Shown here: positions 8,179-16,448 of the stretch, piece by piece
Layout: every line of letters starts with the position of its first letter
Numbering within the stretch: the stretch's first letter is position 1
Source of the DNA: Thiotrichaceae bacterium
GTDB taxonomy: Bacteria; Pseudomonadota; Gammaproteobacteria; Beggiatoales; Beggiatoaceae
Assembly: GCA_016745055.1 (NCBI GenBank)
Contig: JADGDF010000032.1
Span: forward strand, 1-33,243
Length of the DNA: 33,243 nt
Direction of reading: 5' to 3'
Made by a program: the position numbers and the translations under genes
Notes under the pieces: generated by a model
The model's input: only the letters and a program-made list of their open reading frames with translations
What the model was told of the DNA's origin: nothing
Databases searched by the model: none

Positions 8179-8581
8179 TTAATAAACATAGTAAATAACG
8201 TTCACTAATGCGTTCTGGCAGATTCAATTGTAACAGTTTCAAAGTGACACGCCCTGTAGCTGTTAAAGCTAAAATGTGACCACTTTGTTCAAGTTTAAAG
8301 TGTTCAGACCATATTTCTTTTCGTGGGTGATATAAAGAAGTTATTTTCAATGTGTCAGGATCAATTGAAGCAATATCACTTCCTTTGTGTTTGTTACAAA
8401 TGATACACGCCAAAGCTAGATTATCTGCACAGGTTTTTCCTCCATGTTTTTCTGCAATGATGTGGTCAATTTGATGTAACGCAAAGCTGGCTTTTTCAGG
8501 TACTAAGCAATATTCACAATCTCCTTTTGCACGTTGATAAACCAACTCACGTAAATGAACCCGAATATAAGTTTTACTCAA
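8171..8581 (-). CDS. HNH endonuclease family protein
   Basis: A 136-residue protein. The HNH/zinc region spans residues about 20-66: C22xxC25, then QIDHII with D39-H40, N54, and C59xxC62N63 followed by H65. The pattern C..C - DH - N - C..C..H is typical of treble-clef HNH nucleases. The rest (SIDPDT, LYHPR, W..HF) matches a widespread family I know from cyanobacteria and filamentous sulfur bacteria. Start is TTG at 8581, overlapping the upstream stop by 8 bases, so translation is coupled. It is the last gene of a five-gene operon. The target is unknown. Confidence 0.85.
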   Translation of the reverse strand: MSKTYIRVHLRELVYQRAKGDCEYCLVPEKASFALHQIDHIIAEKHGGKTCADNLALACIICNKHKGSDIASIDPDTLKITSLYHPRKEIWSEHFKLEQSGHILALTATGRVTLKLLQLNLPERISERYLLCLLTR

Positions 8582-8924
8582 CGTTTTGTTGCCTTCTCAT
8601 GGCATTAAGTTTTGCTTTACGTACAAGATGTTCAATGTATTCATATTGTTGCCACGCTATCTCTTCTTCATTGTTTAAATCTTGAATACGCTGTTTTTCT
8701 AGTAATTGTTCCAGTTGAGCTTGCAGTTGTGGTGAAGGCCGTAAGTTCAAAATTTCTTCAGCTGTTGGTAAATTAGCTAAAAATTCTAATACATCGCTTA
8801 AGCCATTAAAGTAGCCTGAAGGTTTTGCCTCTAGTTCGCGTAAACCCAATTTTAATATTTGTGTTAATTGATGTTGATGTAATTGTAAACGTGGCACCAA
8901 TTCATCAGGTACAGTTATTTGCAT
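8574..8924 (-). CDS. Conserved small protein paired with HNH nuclease
   Basis: A 116-residue protein starting at the ATG at 8924 (MQITVPDELVPRL) after TGGAGAAAAAAT; a longer reading to 8948 would place the ribosome site inside the gene. Motifs are ITVPDEL, LGLREL, LSDVLEFLANLPTAEEIL, LRPSPQLQ, then a charged helical tail with QQYEYIEHLVRKAK. I recall the same small-protein/HNH pair in many cyanobacteria and Beggiatoa-like genomes. The N-terminus looks like a ribbon-helix or antitoxin-like strand, but this is not secure. It probably binds or controls the HNH protein, with which it overlaps. It follows the NACHT gene by 26 bases. Confidence 0.7.
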   Translation of the reverse strand: MQITVPDELVPRLQLHQHQLTQILKLGLRELEAKPSGYFNGLSDVLEFLANLPTAEEILNLRPSPQLQAQLEQLLEKQRIQDLNNEEEIAWQQYEYIEHLVRKAKLNAMRRQQNVE

Positions 8925-8950
8925 ATTTTTTCTCCAGTAAGTATGCAAAT

Positions 8951-11900
8951 CTACTTATCTTTCGTTGAATGTTGGCTAGCAAAATATTCTTGAAACCAAT
9001 CGTGTTGAAAAGCATAACCATCACTTTGTTGTTTAAGTAGAGTTAGTTTTTTGGCATGCTCTAAAAAGTGAGTATAATTCCAAGGTGTGATTCCATGCCT
9101 GTAAAGTACAAAACGCAAAGCAAGATATTTCAGTATTTCAACACCTCCAAAGGTAATGAGGGTAAAAGCTATTCCCATTGGTAAGCCAACTCGTAAACCT
9201 AGGCTTAAACTGCCAGACCAATCTAAGTAAAACAGGCCAATTCCTGTGACTACTAGAATTATAAACGTACTGGTTATTAGTAATACACTTAAGTTATATT
9301 TTAAAATAGTTCCAATTTTTTGATTGGGAATAAATGCTTGTTTCTTTTTCCACTCACTTTTACGTCTTGAGTAATAAAATACAGCGCCTAAAGCAAAGCC
9401 CATGCTTATTGAAGTACCTTGGATTATTACAAAGGCCCAACTTGATATTGAAAAAATAAATTTACCCATAATAAATATAGATAAAGAACTCAAAGTAGCA
9501 TAAGCTACCAATATTAAAAATATTCTTTTAGGATTATCTCTAATCCAAGTGAAATCAAACAGTACCTGGTAGTTGAGATTTATTTTTGATGAATTCATAT
9601 GCGATGGCTTCACTACAAAATACCCTAGCGTAATCCCTATTGCACCATAATAAATTAGAGCAAAACTTCCCCAATGTCCTCCGTCGACTAACCAACCAGT
9701 GGTACCAAGAAATAACGCTAAATAACAACCTAAAAATATTGGGAAAATAATACGTTTAAATAATAAAACTAAGATAAATCCAATAAGTAAAGCGCATAAA
9801 CTACCAATAACTGCGTAAGTACCTACCAAATACAGTTTTTCTACGAAAATACTATTGTCAATCCAAGAATTTAGCGTGTTATGAAAAGTAATCAGAAAAT
9901 CAGGTAAAAATAACTCACAATTATCACAATGTTCTCTGGTTTTTTTAGCATAGCGCTCACCGAAAATTAACCCACCTGCACCACCTAACATAGAACCGAA
10001 AATCAAACTAAAGAATGCTGTAAAAAATAGTTGATATTTCCATTGCAGCTTTTGCTTAAAAGTCTCCTGATGAAATTTTTCAGAATAATTTGAAGGAGAT
10101 AAATCTTCAACGTGAAAAGCTTTTCCCTTAGGAACAATATTAGCAAGGTGACTTAGCCAAGTCTCTGTTTCTTTTTGTGTATAAGGCAATTTTTCTTGAG
10201 GTTTTTTTGGCACTGATTTTTGAAAACATTTGGTAACATGAACCTTAATCAGTTCAGTTTTAAGATTTTTTATATCATGTAATGCCTTTTCTTGAATACT
10301 TTTAACAAGCAAAGCTAAACCGAATGGGATGCTTAAAAGTTTTTCAAAATTTTCGCGTTCTTCAAGCTCTTCACTCTTTGCCAAAAGAGTATTGAAAATT
10401 TGCAATTGATGAGAAGAAAGCTCATGGCCAATGTATTTACGAACATATTCAGATTTTAAAGTTTGTAAGGTAACTTCGACAGAAAAATAGACATTATCAA
10501 ATTTGTCTTCTTCCAATAGTACGTCTTTTGAGAGTTCATACTCTTTAGGACGACTTGCAATGATAATTCCGCCTAAATCAGCTTGACCATGAGTACGAGC
10601 AAAATCACGAATAGCCTGTAAAGAATTAAAACCTTGTTGTTTAGGTAAGTTATCAAAGCTATCTAAAAGGAAAATACAGCGTTGCTCTTCTACGAGCAAT
10701 GTGAAAGAAGATTCTACTTTTCTTTCTCCAATGCCTAATAATATTAGTTGCTGTTTAAGCCAGTCATCAAACGATAACGATTTTGTATCCCAATCAGCGA
10801 GGTTAAAAATGAGAGGAATGGGTTTTTGAGCATTGTTTTTTGCTTGTTCAATGAGTTTTTTGGCAATTAAATGCAATACCAAGCTTTTTCCCATACCTGC
10901 ATCGCCTAATAACGCGCAAAAACCATAACCTTTTTCAAGCAACTGTTGTAAAAGTTCAGCATCCTGAGTTGGTAAGCTTATTTCGGATAATAGAATTTTT
11001 TCTTCGGGTATGTTAGGTGAATTTTTTTGAACTAAAGCATCAATATCAATCCATTGTTCTATTGCAACAGACAACTGATCATCACATTTCTCAGCAACTT
11101 TATTAAGTAAGTGATTTCGTAGATAGTCAGGAAAAGTTGGAGATTCTGTTCCTTTAGTTGACTTTAATCGCTCAATGACCTCAGCAATTGCTTTTTCTAA
11201 TCTTTCATCTTGAAGTTGGCACTCTGTGCGAAAATTCTTAATTTCCTCCACTTCATTAAAATCTCTCGCTCGCCTTACTTGACATAACAAGGCATCAGCA
11301 ACTTTCCTAGAAAAATATTGCCTTTTTTCGTATATCCAAGCTCGTAAAAGAGGGGATAACCATGTTCGACTTATTTTTATTTCAATATTTTCTAAAAATG
11401 GGCCAGAGTAAATGTTTTGAATATCCTTGATATTCCATGTATTTAACGCTTTTTCTAATTCAATTTTTAAATAGTTGATATTGGAAGAAACTTTGACTAT
11501 AACAGGATCGCCTTTCTTTCTTTGTGGGACACGCTTTTCATCTAAGCGATTTCTTATTGTCCCAAGATGCCCAGAGAAATTTTTATAGAATAACTGCTCT
11601 TTTTTCTCATGATTAAAAGAAAGTTCAAAATTTTTTATGTGTCTACCGAAATGTTCCGTTAATAAATAGCGATCATTACTTAATGTTTCTTCAGCAAGAA
11701 CAGTATATTCTTTCAGTTGCTCCAAAGTCGCTCTATTTTGAATCAGATTATTTAATAGCCCACGCTCTCTTTCTGTTAAACTTTCATCTATATATTCTTT
11801 ACGTATTTTATAGACTTTGTTTTCTTGCTGGACATATCTACTTGATTCCCAGAATTTCCCATACAATATTTTCGAGAGTTCTGAAAATGATTCTGGACAA

Positions 11901-12076
11901 ACAGGTTCCACAGGAAAGAAAAGATTTTGTACCTCATACCCCTTTTGAGTTTCTCCTTGATGTTCAATAATGACATACGCCGCAATTAACAAAGGAAAAG
12001 GAGGAACGGGGACTGTTTTCCCATTAAGTTTCAGCATAGGTTCTGAAAAAACAGATAAATATAGCTCTTCATTCAT
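8951..12076 (-). CDS. SARP-NACHT-transmembrane STAND NTPase
   Basis: A 1041-residue protein. Residues 1-120 resemble the winged-helix DNA-binding part of SARP regulators (LYLSVFSEPMLKLNGKTV). About 190-310 matches the helical BTAD part, with GPFLENIE, WL, and K.FR.ECQLQDERLEKA. The NACHT NTPase has Walker A GDAGMGKS at about 391-398 and Walker B CIFLLDSFDNLP at about 465-476. Residues about 675-985 hold at least seven hydrophobic segments. The end has the conserved NACHT tail 'GITPWNYTHFLEHA' and 'YAFQHDWFQEYFA'. STAND proteins switch on when a signal is sensed. Here a membrane module takes the place of the usual sensor repeats. It follows the 224-residue nuclease-like gene by 11 bases. Role is inferred as sensor/regulator, possibly in defence. 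Confidence 0.82.
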   Translation of the reverse strand: MNEELYLSVFSEPMLKLNGKTVPVPPFPLLIAAYVIIEHQGETQKGYEVQNLFFPVEPVCPESFSELSKILYGKFWESSRYVQQENKVYKIRKEYIDESLTERERGLLNNLIQNRATLEQLKEYTVLAEETLSNDRYLLTEHFGRHIKNFELSFNHEKKEQLFYKNFSGHLGTIRNRLDEKRVPQRKKGDPVIVKVSSNINYLKIELEKALNTWNIKDIQNIYSGPFLENIEIKISRTWLSPLLRAWIYEKRQYFSRKVADALLCQVRRARDFNEVEEIKNFRTECQLQDERLEKAIAEVIERLKSTKGTESPTFPDYLRNHLLNKVAEKCDDQLSVAIEQWIDIDALVQKNSPNIPEEKILLSEISLPTQDAELLQQLLEKGYGFCALLGDAGMGKSLVLHLIAKKLIEQAKNNAQKPIPLIFNLADWDTKSLSFDDWLKQQLILLGIGERKVESSFTLLVEEQRCIFLLDSFDNLPKQQGFNSLQAIRDFARTHGQADLGGIIIASRPKEYELSKDVLLEEDKFDNVYFSVEVTLQTLKSEYVRKYIGHELSSHQLQIFNTLLAKSEELEERENFEKLLSIPFGLALLVKSIQEKALHDIKNLKTELIKVHVTKCFQKSVPKKPQEKLPYTQKETETWLSHLANIVPKGKAFHVEDLSPSNYSEKFHQETFKQKLQWKYQLFFTAFFSLIFGSMLGGAGGLIFGERYAKKTREHCDNCELFLPDFLITFHNTLNSWIDNSIFVEKLYLVGTYAVIGSLCALLIGFILVLLFKRIIFPIFLGCYLALFLGTTGWLVDGGHWGSFALIYYGAIGITLGYFVVKPSHMNSSKINLNYQVLFDFTWIRDNPKRIFLILVAYATLSSLSIFIMGKFIFSISSWAFVIIQGTSISMGFALGAVFYYSRRKSEWKKKQAFIPNQKIGTILKYNLSVLLITSTFIILVVTGIGLFYLDWSGSLSLGLRVGLPMGIAFTLITFGGVEILKYLALRFVLYRHGITPWNYTHFLEHAKKLTLLKQQSDGYAFQHDWFQEYFASQHSTKDK

Positions 12077-12087
12077 TTTTTTGTCTC

Positions 12088-12762
12088 CTAATAAATTTTA
12101 GGCTTAAACGCAGAATCATTTAAGATTTCCATATTATGTCCTTTTTGTCCCAATACGAAAAGCCCTTGTCTATAGGCATATTTTGAGACATCATCATAAA
12201 TAACAGCACCCGCCACTGCTCCCATTAATTGGGCGTCTGCATAGCGTGGAAATAATACTTTAAACTTTTCCAATCGTGCCAAATGGTCTCTGACATCATC
12301 AACACTCAGCAAACTTTTAACTTCAACAGCGACACAATGGTCATCATTGGTGACCAGTAAATCAATTTCAGCCGATAAACCATTACGCTCTGCCATCAAA
12401 TTACGGTGAACTTCATGAACAATGAGTCCCCTCTCTTGAAACAAGCGCAGGACTGCGGGTCTAACCATACTTTCAACAAACTCACCCCATCGCCCCCCTA
12501 ATTTTCCTATGTCTTGACTGACTTTGTTTATTTTTTTGTCAGTTTCCTGCGAAAGTTGACGGAACTGCTCGTTAGATTCCTTAAATTGACGCTTGGTTTC
12601 TTGGGAAAATTGACGGAATTGCTCGTTAGATTCTTTAAATCGACGGTCGGTTTCCTGAGACTGCTCGCGTAGAAATTGCCTCAGTTCTTGAATTTCATGA
12701 TCTGTTTTTTCAAACATCTTCCAAACTCTTTCAAAGCCATCGTAAATAATTTGTTCGTTCAT
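12088..12762 (-). CDS. Coiled-coil PD-(D/E)XK nuclease-like protein (short paralogue)
   Basis: A 224-residue protein. A charged helix (residues 1-40) is followed by two copies of an 18-residue coiled-coil unit (.QFKESNEQFRQ.SQETD), then KLGGRWGEFVESMVRP. The C-terminal domain carries the PD-(D/E)XK signature: SAEIDLLV, then a short loop, then CVAVEVKS, where the Asp and the E-x-K are likely catalytic. It is nearly identical over the nuclease domain to the protein encoded at 12772-13554, so the pair arose by recent tandem duplication. ATG at 12762 is preceded by AGGAGA overlapping the upstream stop. Related to coiled-coil proteins annotated as DUF3782-like; cleavage activity is unproven. Confidence 0.8.
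   Translation of the reverse strand: MNEQIIYDGFERVWKMFEKTDHEIQELRQFLREQSQETDRRFKESNEQFRQFSQETKRQFKESNEQFRQLSQETDKKINKVSQDIGKLGGRWGEFVESMVRPAVLRLFQERGLIVHEVHRNLMAERNGLSAEIDLLVTNDDHCVAVEVKSLLSVDDVRDHLARLEKFKVLFPRYADAQLMGAVAGAVIYDDVSKYAYRQGLFVLGQKGHNMEILNDSAFKPKIY
12557..12664 (-). repeat. Two tandem 54-bp units in the short paralogue
   Basis: Two units of 54 bases (12557-12610 and 12611-12664) encode the 18-residue coiled-coil motif. The same unit occurs four times in the neighbouring paralogue, so copy number differs between otherwise near-identical genes. Confidence 0.8.
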
Positions 12763-12771
12763 GTCTTTCTC

Positions 12772-13554
12772 CTAGTAAATCTTTGGCTTAAACGCAGAGT
12801 CGTTTAAAATTTCCATATTGTGCCCCTTTTGTCCTAATACAAACAATCCTTGTCGATAAGCATATTTTGAGACATCATCATAAATAACAGCACTTGCCAC
12901 TGCGCCCATTAGTTGAACGTCCGCATAGCGAGGAAATAAGGCTTTAAACTTTTCCAATCGTGCCAAATGGTCTCTGACATCATCAACACTCAACAGGCTT
13001 TTGACTTCAACAGCAACACAATGTTCATCATTGGTGACCAATAAATCAATTTCAGCAGATAAACCATTACGTTCAGCCACCAAATTACGGTGCACTTCAT
13101 GAACAATCAATCCTCTTTCTTGGAACAAACGCAAAACAGCAGGTCTAACCATACTTTCAACAAACTCACCCCAACGTCCTCCTAATTTTCCTATATCCTG
13201 GCTGACCTTGTTTATTTTTTTGTCAGTCTCCCGCGAAAGTTGACGGAATTGCTCGTTAGATTCTTTAAATCGACGGTCAGTTTCCAGAGAAAGTTGACGG
13301 AACTGCTCGTTAGATTCCTTAAATTGATGCTTGGTTTCTTGGGAAAGTTGACGGAATTGCTCGTTAGATTCTTTAAATTGACGGTCGGTTTCTTGAGAAA
13401 ATTGACGGAATTGCTCGTTAGATTCTTTAAATTGACGGTCGGTTTCCTGAGACTGCTCGCGTAGAAATTGCCTCAGTTCCTGAATTTCATGATCTGTCTT
13501 TTCAAACATCTTCCAAACTCTTTCAAAACCACCGTAAATAATTTGTTCGTTCAT
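12772..13554 (-). CDS. Coiled-coil PD-(D/E)XK nuclease-like protein (long paralogue)
   Basis: A 260-residue protein. The start is placed at the ATG at 13554 because AAGGAGAATTAAT lies just upstream; a longer frame to 13587 would swallow that site. The domain order is as in the paralogue at 12088-12762, but with four 18-residue coiled-coil units, lengthening the stalk by 36 residues. The nuclease core has SAEIDLLV and CVAVEVKS, followed by VDDVRDHLARLEKFK and the C-terminal GQKGHNMEIL. First gene of the five-gene operon. Its stop TAG forms part of the ribosome site of the next gene (9-base gap). DNA end or nick processing is a family-level guess only. Confidence 0.8.
   Translation of the reverse strand: MNEQIIYGGFERVWKMFEKTDHEIQELRQFLREQSQETDRQFKESNEQFRQFSQETDRQFKESNEQFRQLSQETKHQFKESNEQFRQLSLETDRRFKESNEQFRQLSRETDKKINKVSQDIGKLGGRWGEFVESMVRPAVLRLFQERGLIVHEVHRNLVAERNGLSAEIDLLVTNDEHCVAVEVKSLLSVDDVRDHLARLEKFKALFPRYADVQLMGAVASAVIYDDVSKYAYRQGLFVLGQKGHNMEILNDSAFKPKIY
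13241..13456 (-). repeat. Four tandem 54-bp units in the long paralogue
   Basis: Units begin at 13241, 13295, 13349 and 13403 with the shared core TGACGGAA(T/C)TGCTCGTTAGA. They are in frame and encode the coiled-coil motif (R/Q)FKESNEQFRQ. The high identity makes slippage or unequal crossing-over likely, both within the gene and with the paralogue. Confidence 0.85.
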
Positions 13555-13595
13555 ATTAATTCTCCTTACGAAGTAAGTATATAACATTCACTAAA

Positions 13596-13750
13596 GGCTT
13601 GGCATTCATTTTATTTCAAGCCAAAAATCAAATATTTTTCTTATTCCAAGATGAGGTTTTAATTATCTTGGATAATAAATTTCATTTAAATTCATTTAGT
13701 TAAAACAAACTTCATTCGTTATATTCTAAGGTAAATTTTTTACTCCTTGG
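13596..13750. promoter_or_regulatory. Divergent intergenic region with three inverted repeats
   Basis: The 323-base gap between the minus-strand operon (ATG 13554) and the plus-strand secreted gene (ATG 13878) holds three interrupted palindromes: GGCTTG/CAAGCC (13596-13601, 13617-13622); CCAAGAT/ATCTTGG (13646-13652, 13665-13671), which extends to about 12 bases per arm with one bulge; and CTAAGG/CCTTGG (13726-13731, 13745-13750), imperfect. The rest is very AT-rich. Promoters for both directions should be here, but I could not pick hexamers with confidence. Confidence 0.45.
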
Positions 13751-13877
13751 ATTTTATGTTGAGAAAAGTTGTATTAACCTTTTCCTTACAGTAGAAAATT
13801 ATAAATGGCATTTTTAGCTGTAAATATTTTTCTATGTTTTGCCTTTTTATTCATTATTACATCGTAAGGAAAATCTT

Positions 13878-16220
13878 ATGAATCACAATGGCCTGTTTAG
13901 GCCTATTATTTCACTAGTTATAGTGATTTTTCTAACAATTCCTATAGCTTCTACTGCAACAGTTGATGTTGCAACCTACAATCCTGACACAGGTGTGCTT
14001 CATTTACCCGCATTGGATTGGCCTAATGACTCTGGGAAAGTGGATGTTATTCAAGCTGATTTACGTTTGATTGCAGATAGTCCTGATATTGTATTTGAGC
14101 TTATTGCTCAACAAGAAAGTGCTCATCCTTCAGGACAAGCTGATAACGCAAGTTATGACTTGAATACCAACACGGTGAAAGTGCCTGTTGTTGAAATACG
14201 TAGAGACAATGGCGTGCAACTTTACACAGGAGAAATGCAAATCAATGAAGCAGAACAATTCATTGTTACAGAAGTTTCTGAAATTGATAGTGCATTATTA
14301 GCATCACTTCCCAAAGCGCCTAATGAAACAGATGATTCCATAGTAGAAGGGATTGATTCAGATAACGATGAAGTTCGTGATGATGTGCAACGTTATATTG
14401 CACTGAACTACTCTACTTCTGAAGAAGCGCCTGTTCGGGCTGTATTGACCAACTACGCAATGCAACAGCAACAATTTTTATTGGATGCTGATGATCCTGA
14501 AAAGACACTGGCTAACGCAAGAAAACGTAATAAATACGTGGATTGTTTACTTTATTTGCGTCCAGAAGATGGTGTAAATATCGTCCAAAATTTTGAAACG
14601 GTTTACATCAACACTGAACAGAGAGTTGAAGTTTATGCAAAGGCTGATAAACACCTAGCTGGACAAACATTTTCACTGACTCCTCGTTCTGAGTTAGCGG
14701 CTACTTGCGGTAAACCTGCAAAATCACGCACAAGAAGTCCAAATGATGGCAGTGAACAACAATTGGAACCTCTCTGTTCTTCAACTTATATTGCTTTTGT
14801 TAATGGTGTTAGAAATACTCAAGACTCTGCTTATGCGGCTTTGAGAGAGTTAGAAATAACTTTACAAGGAAAAATATTAGCTAATATTAATCCCAAATAC
14901 ATTTTAGTTTACAACCCAACTGAGGGAGCAATTGGTGATCTTTGGGAAACCATAACGCAAAAGTTTTTTCGGATAGACAGTAACGATATTGGTAGACATG
15001 TGGTTCTTTATGAAGATTGGCTTGCTCGTAACAAAAGGGTGATTGTCATCTCTCATTCTCAGGGGAATCTCCACGCAAATCAAAGTTACGATAGGTTAGT
15101 GCAAGCAAACATTGACAACCTTGATTCTAACTTTCGTATCGTGAGTTTAGCTAACCCAGATCAACGTGTGGCTGGCCAATGTTATCGTTCAGGATGTTCA
15201 TCTGCACATTACACAACCATTAAGGGAGATGGTGTTGTGGGTGATGGAATTCTTCCTGGAATGCCAAGCAATATTGAAAATGACTGGTACTGCTCAAAAA
15301 GTGGAGAGTGTTCTGAAGAAAATAGAATGTATGCCCCTAAGTTTGATTATGGTGAAAATAAGGGGAAAGAAGACAAAAAACATCATAATTTTATAGGTAG
15401 TTATTTGAGAGGTAATAACACTCAACAATGGCTTATTGATAGAGTGAATACTGCGATTGATGAAACCCAACATCAAAACAGTTGCCCTTCAATTTATGGT
15501 GTTCATGATGAAGGGTTGAATGATTCCCAGTTTTTCACGGTTGATTCAGAAACCTATGAGGTCCAGAAATTGGGACAACTACATGAAAACGTCAATATCG
15601 AAGGGTTAGATATTAATACATATGGTGAACTCTATGCTGTCTCTTCTGATAGCGATACACCTGAACCACAAGACGATAAAACACAAAATCCTGGTTATCT
15701 CTACAAAGTTGATCCTAATACAGGTGAAATACAATCAATAGGGAATACAGGGTTTACAGACATTGACAGCATCACGTTTGATTCTGCAGGTTACTTGTGG
15801 GGCTGGTCTAAGGAAGCTGGTGCGGTGGAAATTGATGTAACCACTGGTAAAGCAACTCTCTATCCTGATGCGCCTAACATACAAGATGTTGAAGATGTCA
15901 GTGTTTCATGGGGGGATGACACATTCTACCTAGTCCAGAAATCCAAGTTACTAGTTTATGGCAATGAAGAGCCTATTTGTCATTTTGGTGGTAAAACTGA
16001 AGGATTAGAAATTGTTTTTTCGCAAGATGACAATGGCTATTACCAAGATTCGGGACTTATTGGCATACATGGACAACCATTCATTCGTGCGTTTAATTTT
16101 GCTGACGACTGGTCTTGTGAAAATAAACAAGACATTCCTGTTAAAGCAGAAGATTTAGGTGCTAAAAGTTCTGTTGATATTGAAGGCATTACTTGGATTG
16201 GAGAAATACTTCCTGATTAA
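13878..16220 (+). CDS. Secreted lipase-like protein with C-terminal beta-propeller-like domain
   Basis: A 780-residue protein. ATG at 13878 is chosen because AAGGAAAATCTT precedes it and a signal peptide follows (LFRPIISLVIVIFLTIPIASTA). Residues about 155-175 hold an Asp-rich calcium-type loop (DSDNDEVRDDV). About 300-470 looks like an alpha/beta hydrolase with nucleophile elbow SHSQGN, Ser394, where the first Gly of the usual GxSxG is Ser. About 530-780 is a propeller-like region with repeated 'NIEGLDIN..GELYAVSSD', 'GYLYKVDPNTGEI' and 'DIDSITFDSAGYLWGW'. Substrate unknown. A hairpin follows its stop and the RHS gene begins 228 bases on. The two secreted genes may act together, but no sequence link proves it. 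Confidence 0.72.
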   Translation: MNHNGLFRPIISLVIVIFLTIPIASTATVDVATYNPDTGVLHLPALDWPNDSGKVDVIQADLRLIADSPDIVFELIAQQESAHPSGQADNASYDLNTNTVKVPVVEIRRDNGVQLYTGEMQINEAEQFIVTEVSEIDSALLASLPKAPNETDDSIVEGIDSDNDEVRDDVQRYIALNYSTSEEAPVRAVLTNYAMQQQQFLLDADDPEKTLANARKRNKYVDCLLYLRPEDGVNIVQNFETVYINTEQRVEVYAKADKHLAGQTFSLTPRSELAATCGKPAKSRTRSPNDGSEQQLEPLCSSTYIAFVNGVRNTQDSAYAALRELEITLQGKILANINPKYILVYNPTEGAIGDLWETITQKFFRIDSNDIGRHVVLYEDWLARNKRVIVISHSQGNLHANQSYDRLVQANIDNLDSNFRIVSLANPDQRVAGQCYRSGCSSAHYTTIKGDGVVGDGILPGMPSNIENDWYCSKSGECSEENRMYAPKFDYGENKGKEDKKHHNFIGSYLRGNNTQQWLIDRVNTAIDETQHQNSCPSIYGVHDEGLNDSQFFTVDSETYEVQKLGQLHENVNIEGLDINTYGELYAVSSDSDTPEPQDDKTQNPGYLYKVDPNTGEIQSIGNTGFTDIDSITFDSAGYLWGWSKEAGAVEIDVTTGKATLYPDAPNIQDVEDVSVSWGDDTFYLVQKSKLLVYGNEEPICHFGGKTEGLEIVFSQDDNGYYQDSGLIGIHGQPFIRAFNFADDWSCENKQDIPVKAEDLGAKSSVDIEGITWIGEILPD

Positions 16221-16237
16221 TTCCGTTTAAGTGTTTT

Positions 16238-16275
16238 GAAGGATTGGAACAGCCATTTCAAAGTTTCAATCCTTC
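16238..16275 (+). terminator. Stem-loop after the lipase-like gene
   Basis: GAAGGATTG (16238-16246) pairs with CAATCCTTC (16267-16275), extendable by a few more pairs inside. It starts 17 bases after the stop. There is no strong U-tract, so efficiency is uncertain. Confidence 0.45.
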
Positions 16276-16448
16276 TGGGAGTAGCTTTGATTTCAATTTA
16301 TTTGTGCATTCAAAAATTTTTTATTCAAAAGGCTAACATTTCGTAACACCGCTTATTCTATACGAGTACAGGCACTCAAAAAGTGATGTTTGTTGTTTAA
16401 ATTAGCTATTAATTGATAGGTAATATTATTTTATATTGGAGATATAAC

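Noticed and set aside
13241-13456. Regularly spaced 54-bp repeats, possible CRISPR-like array
   Set aside because: The whole 54-bp period is repeated without unique spacers, and it is in frame inside a coiled-coil protein.
13240-13464. Plus-strand open frame made of repeated TELLVRF units
   Set aside because: It is the antisense reading of the coiled-coil repeats in the minus-strand gene; the periodicity comes from the repeat.
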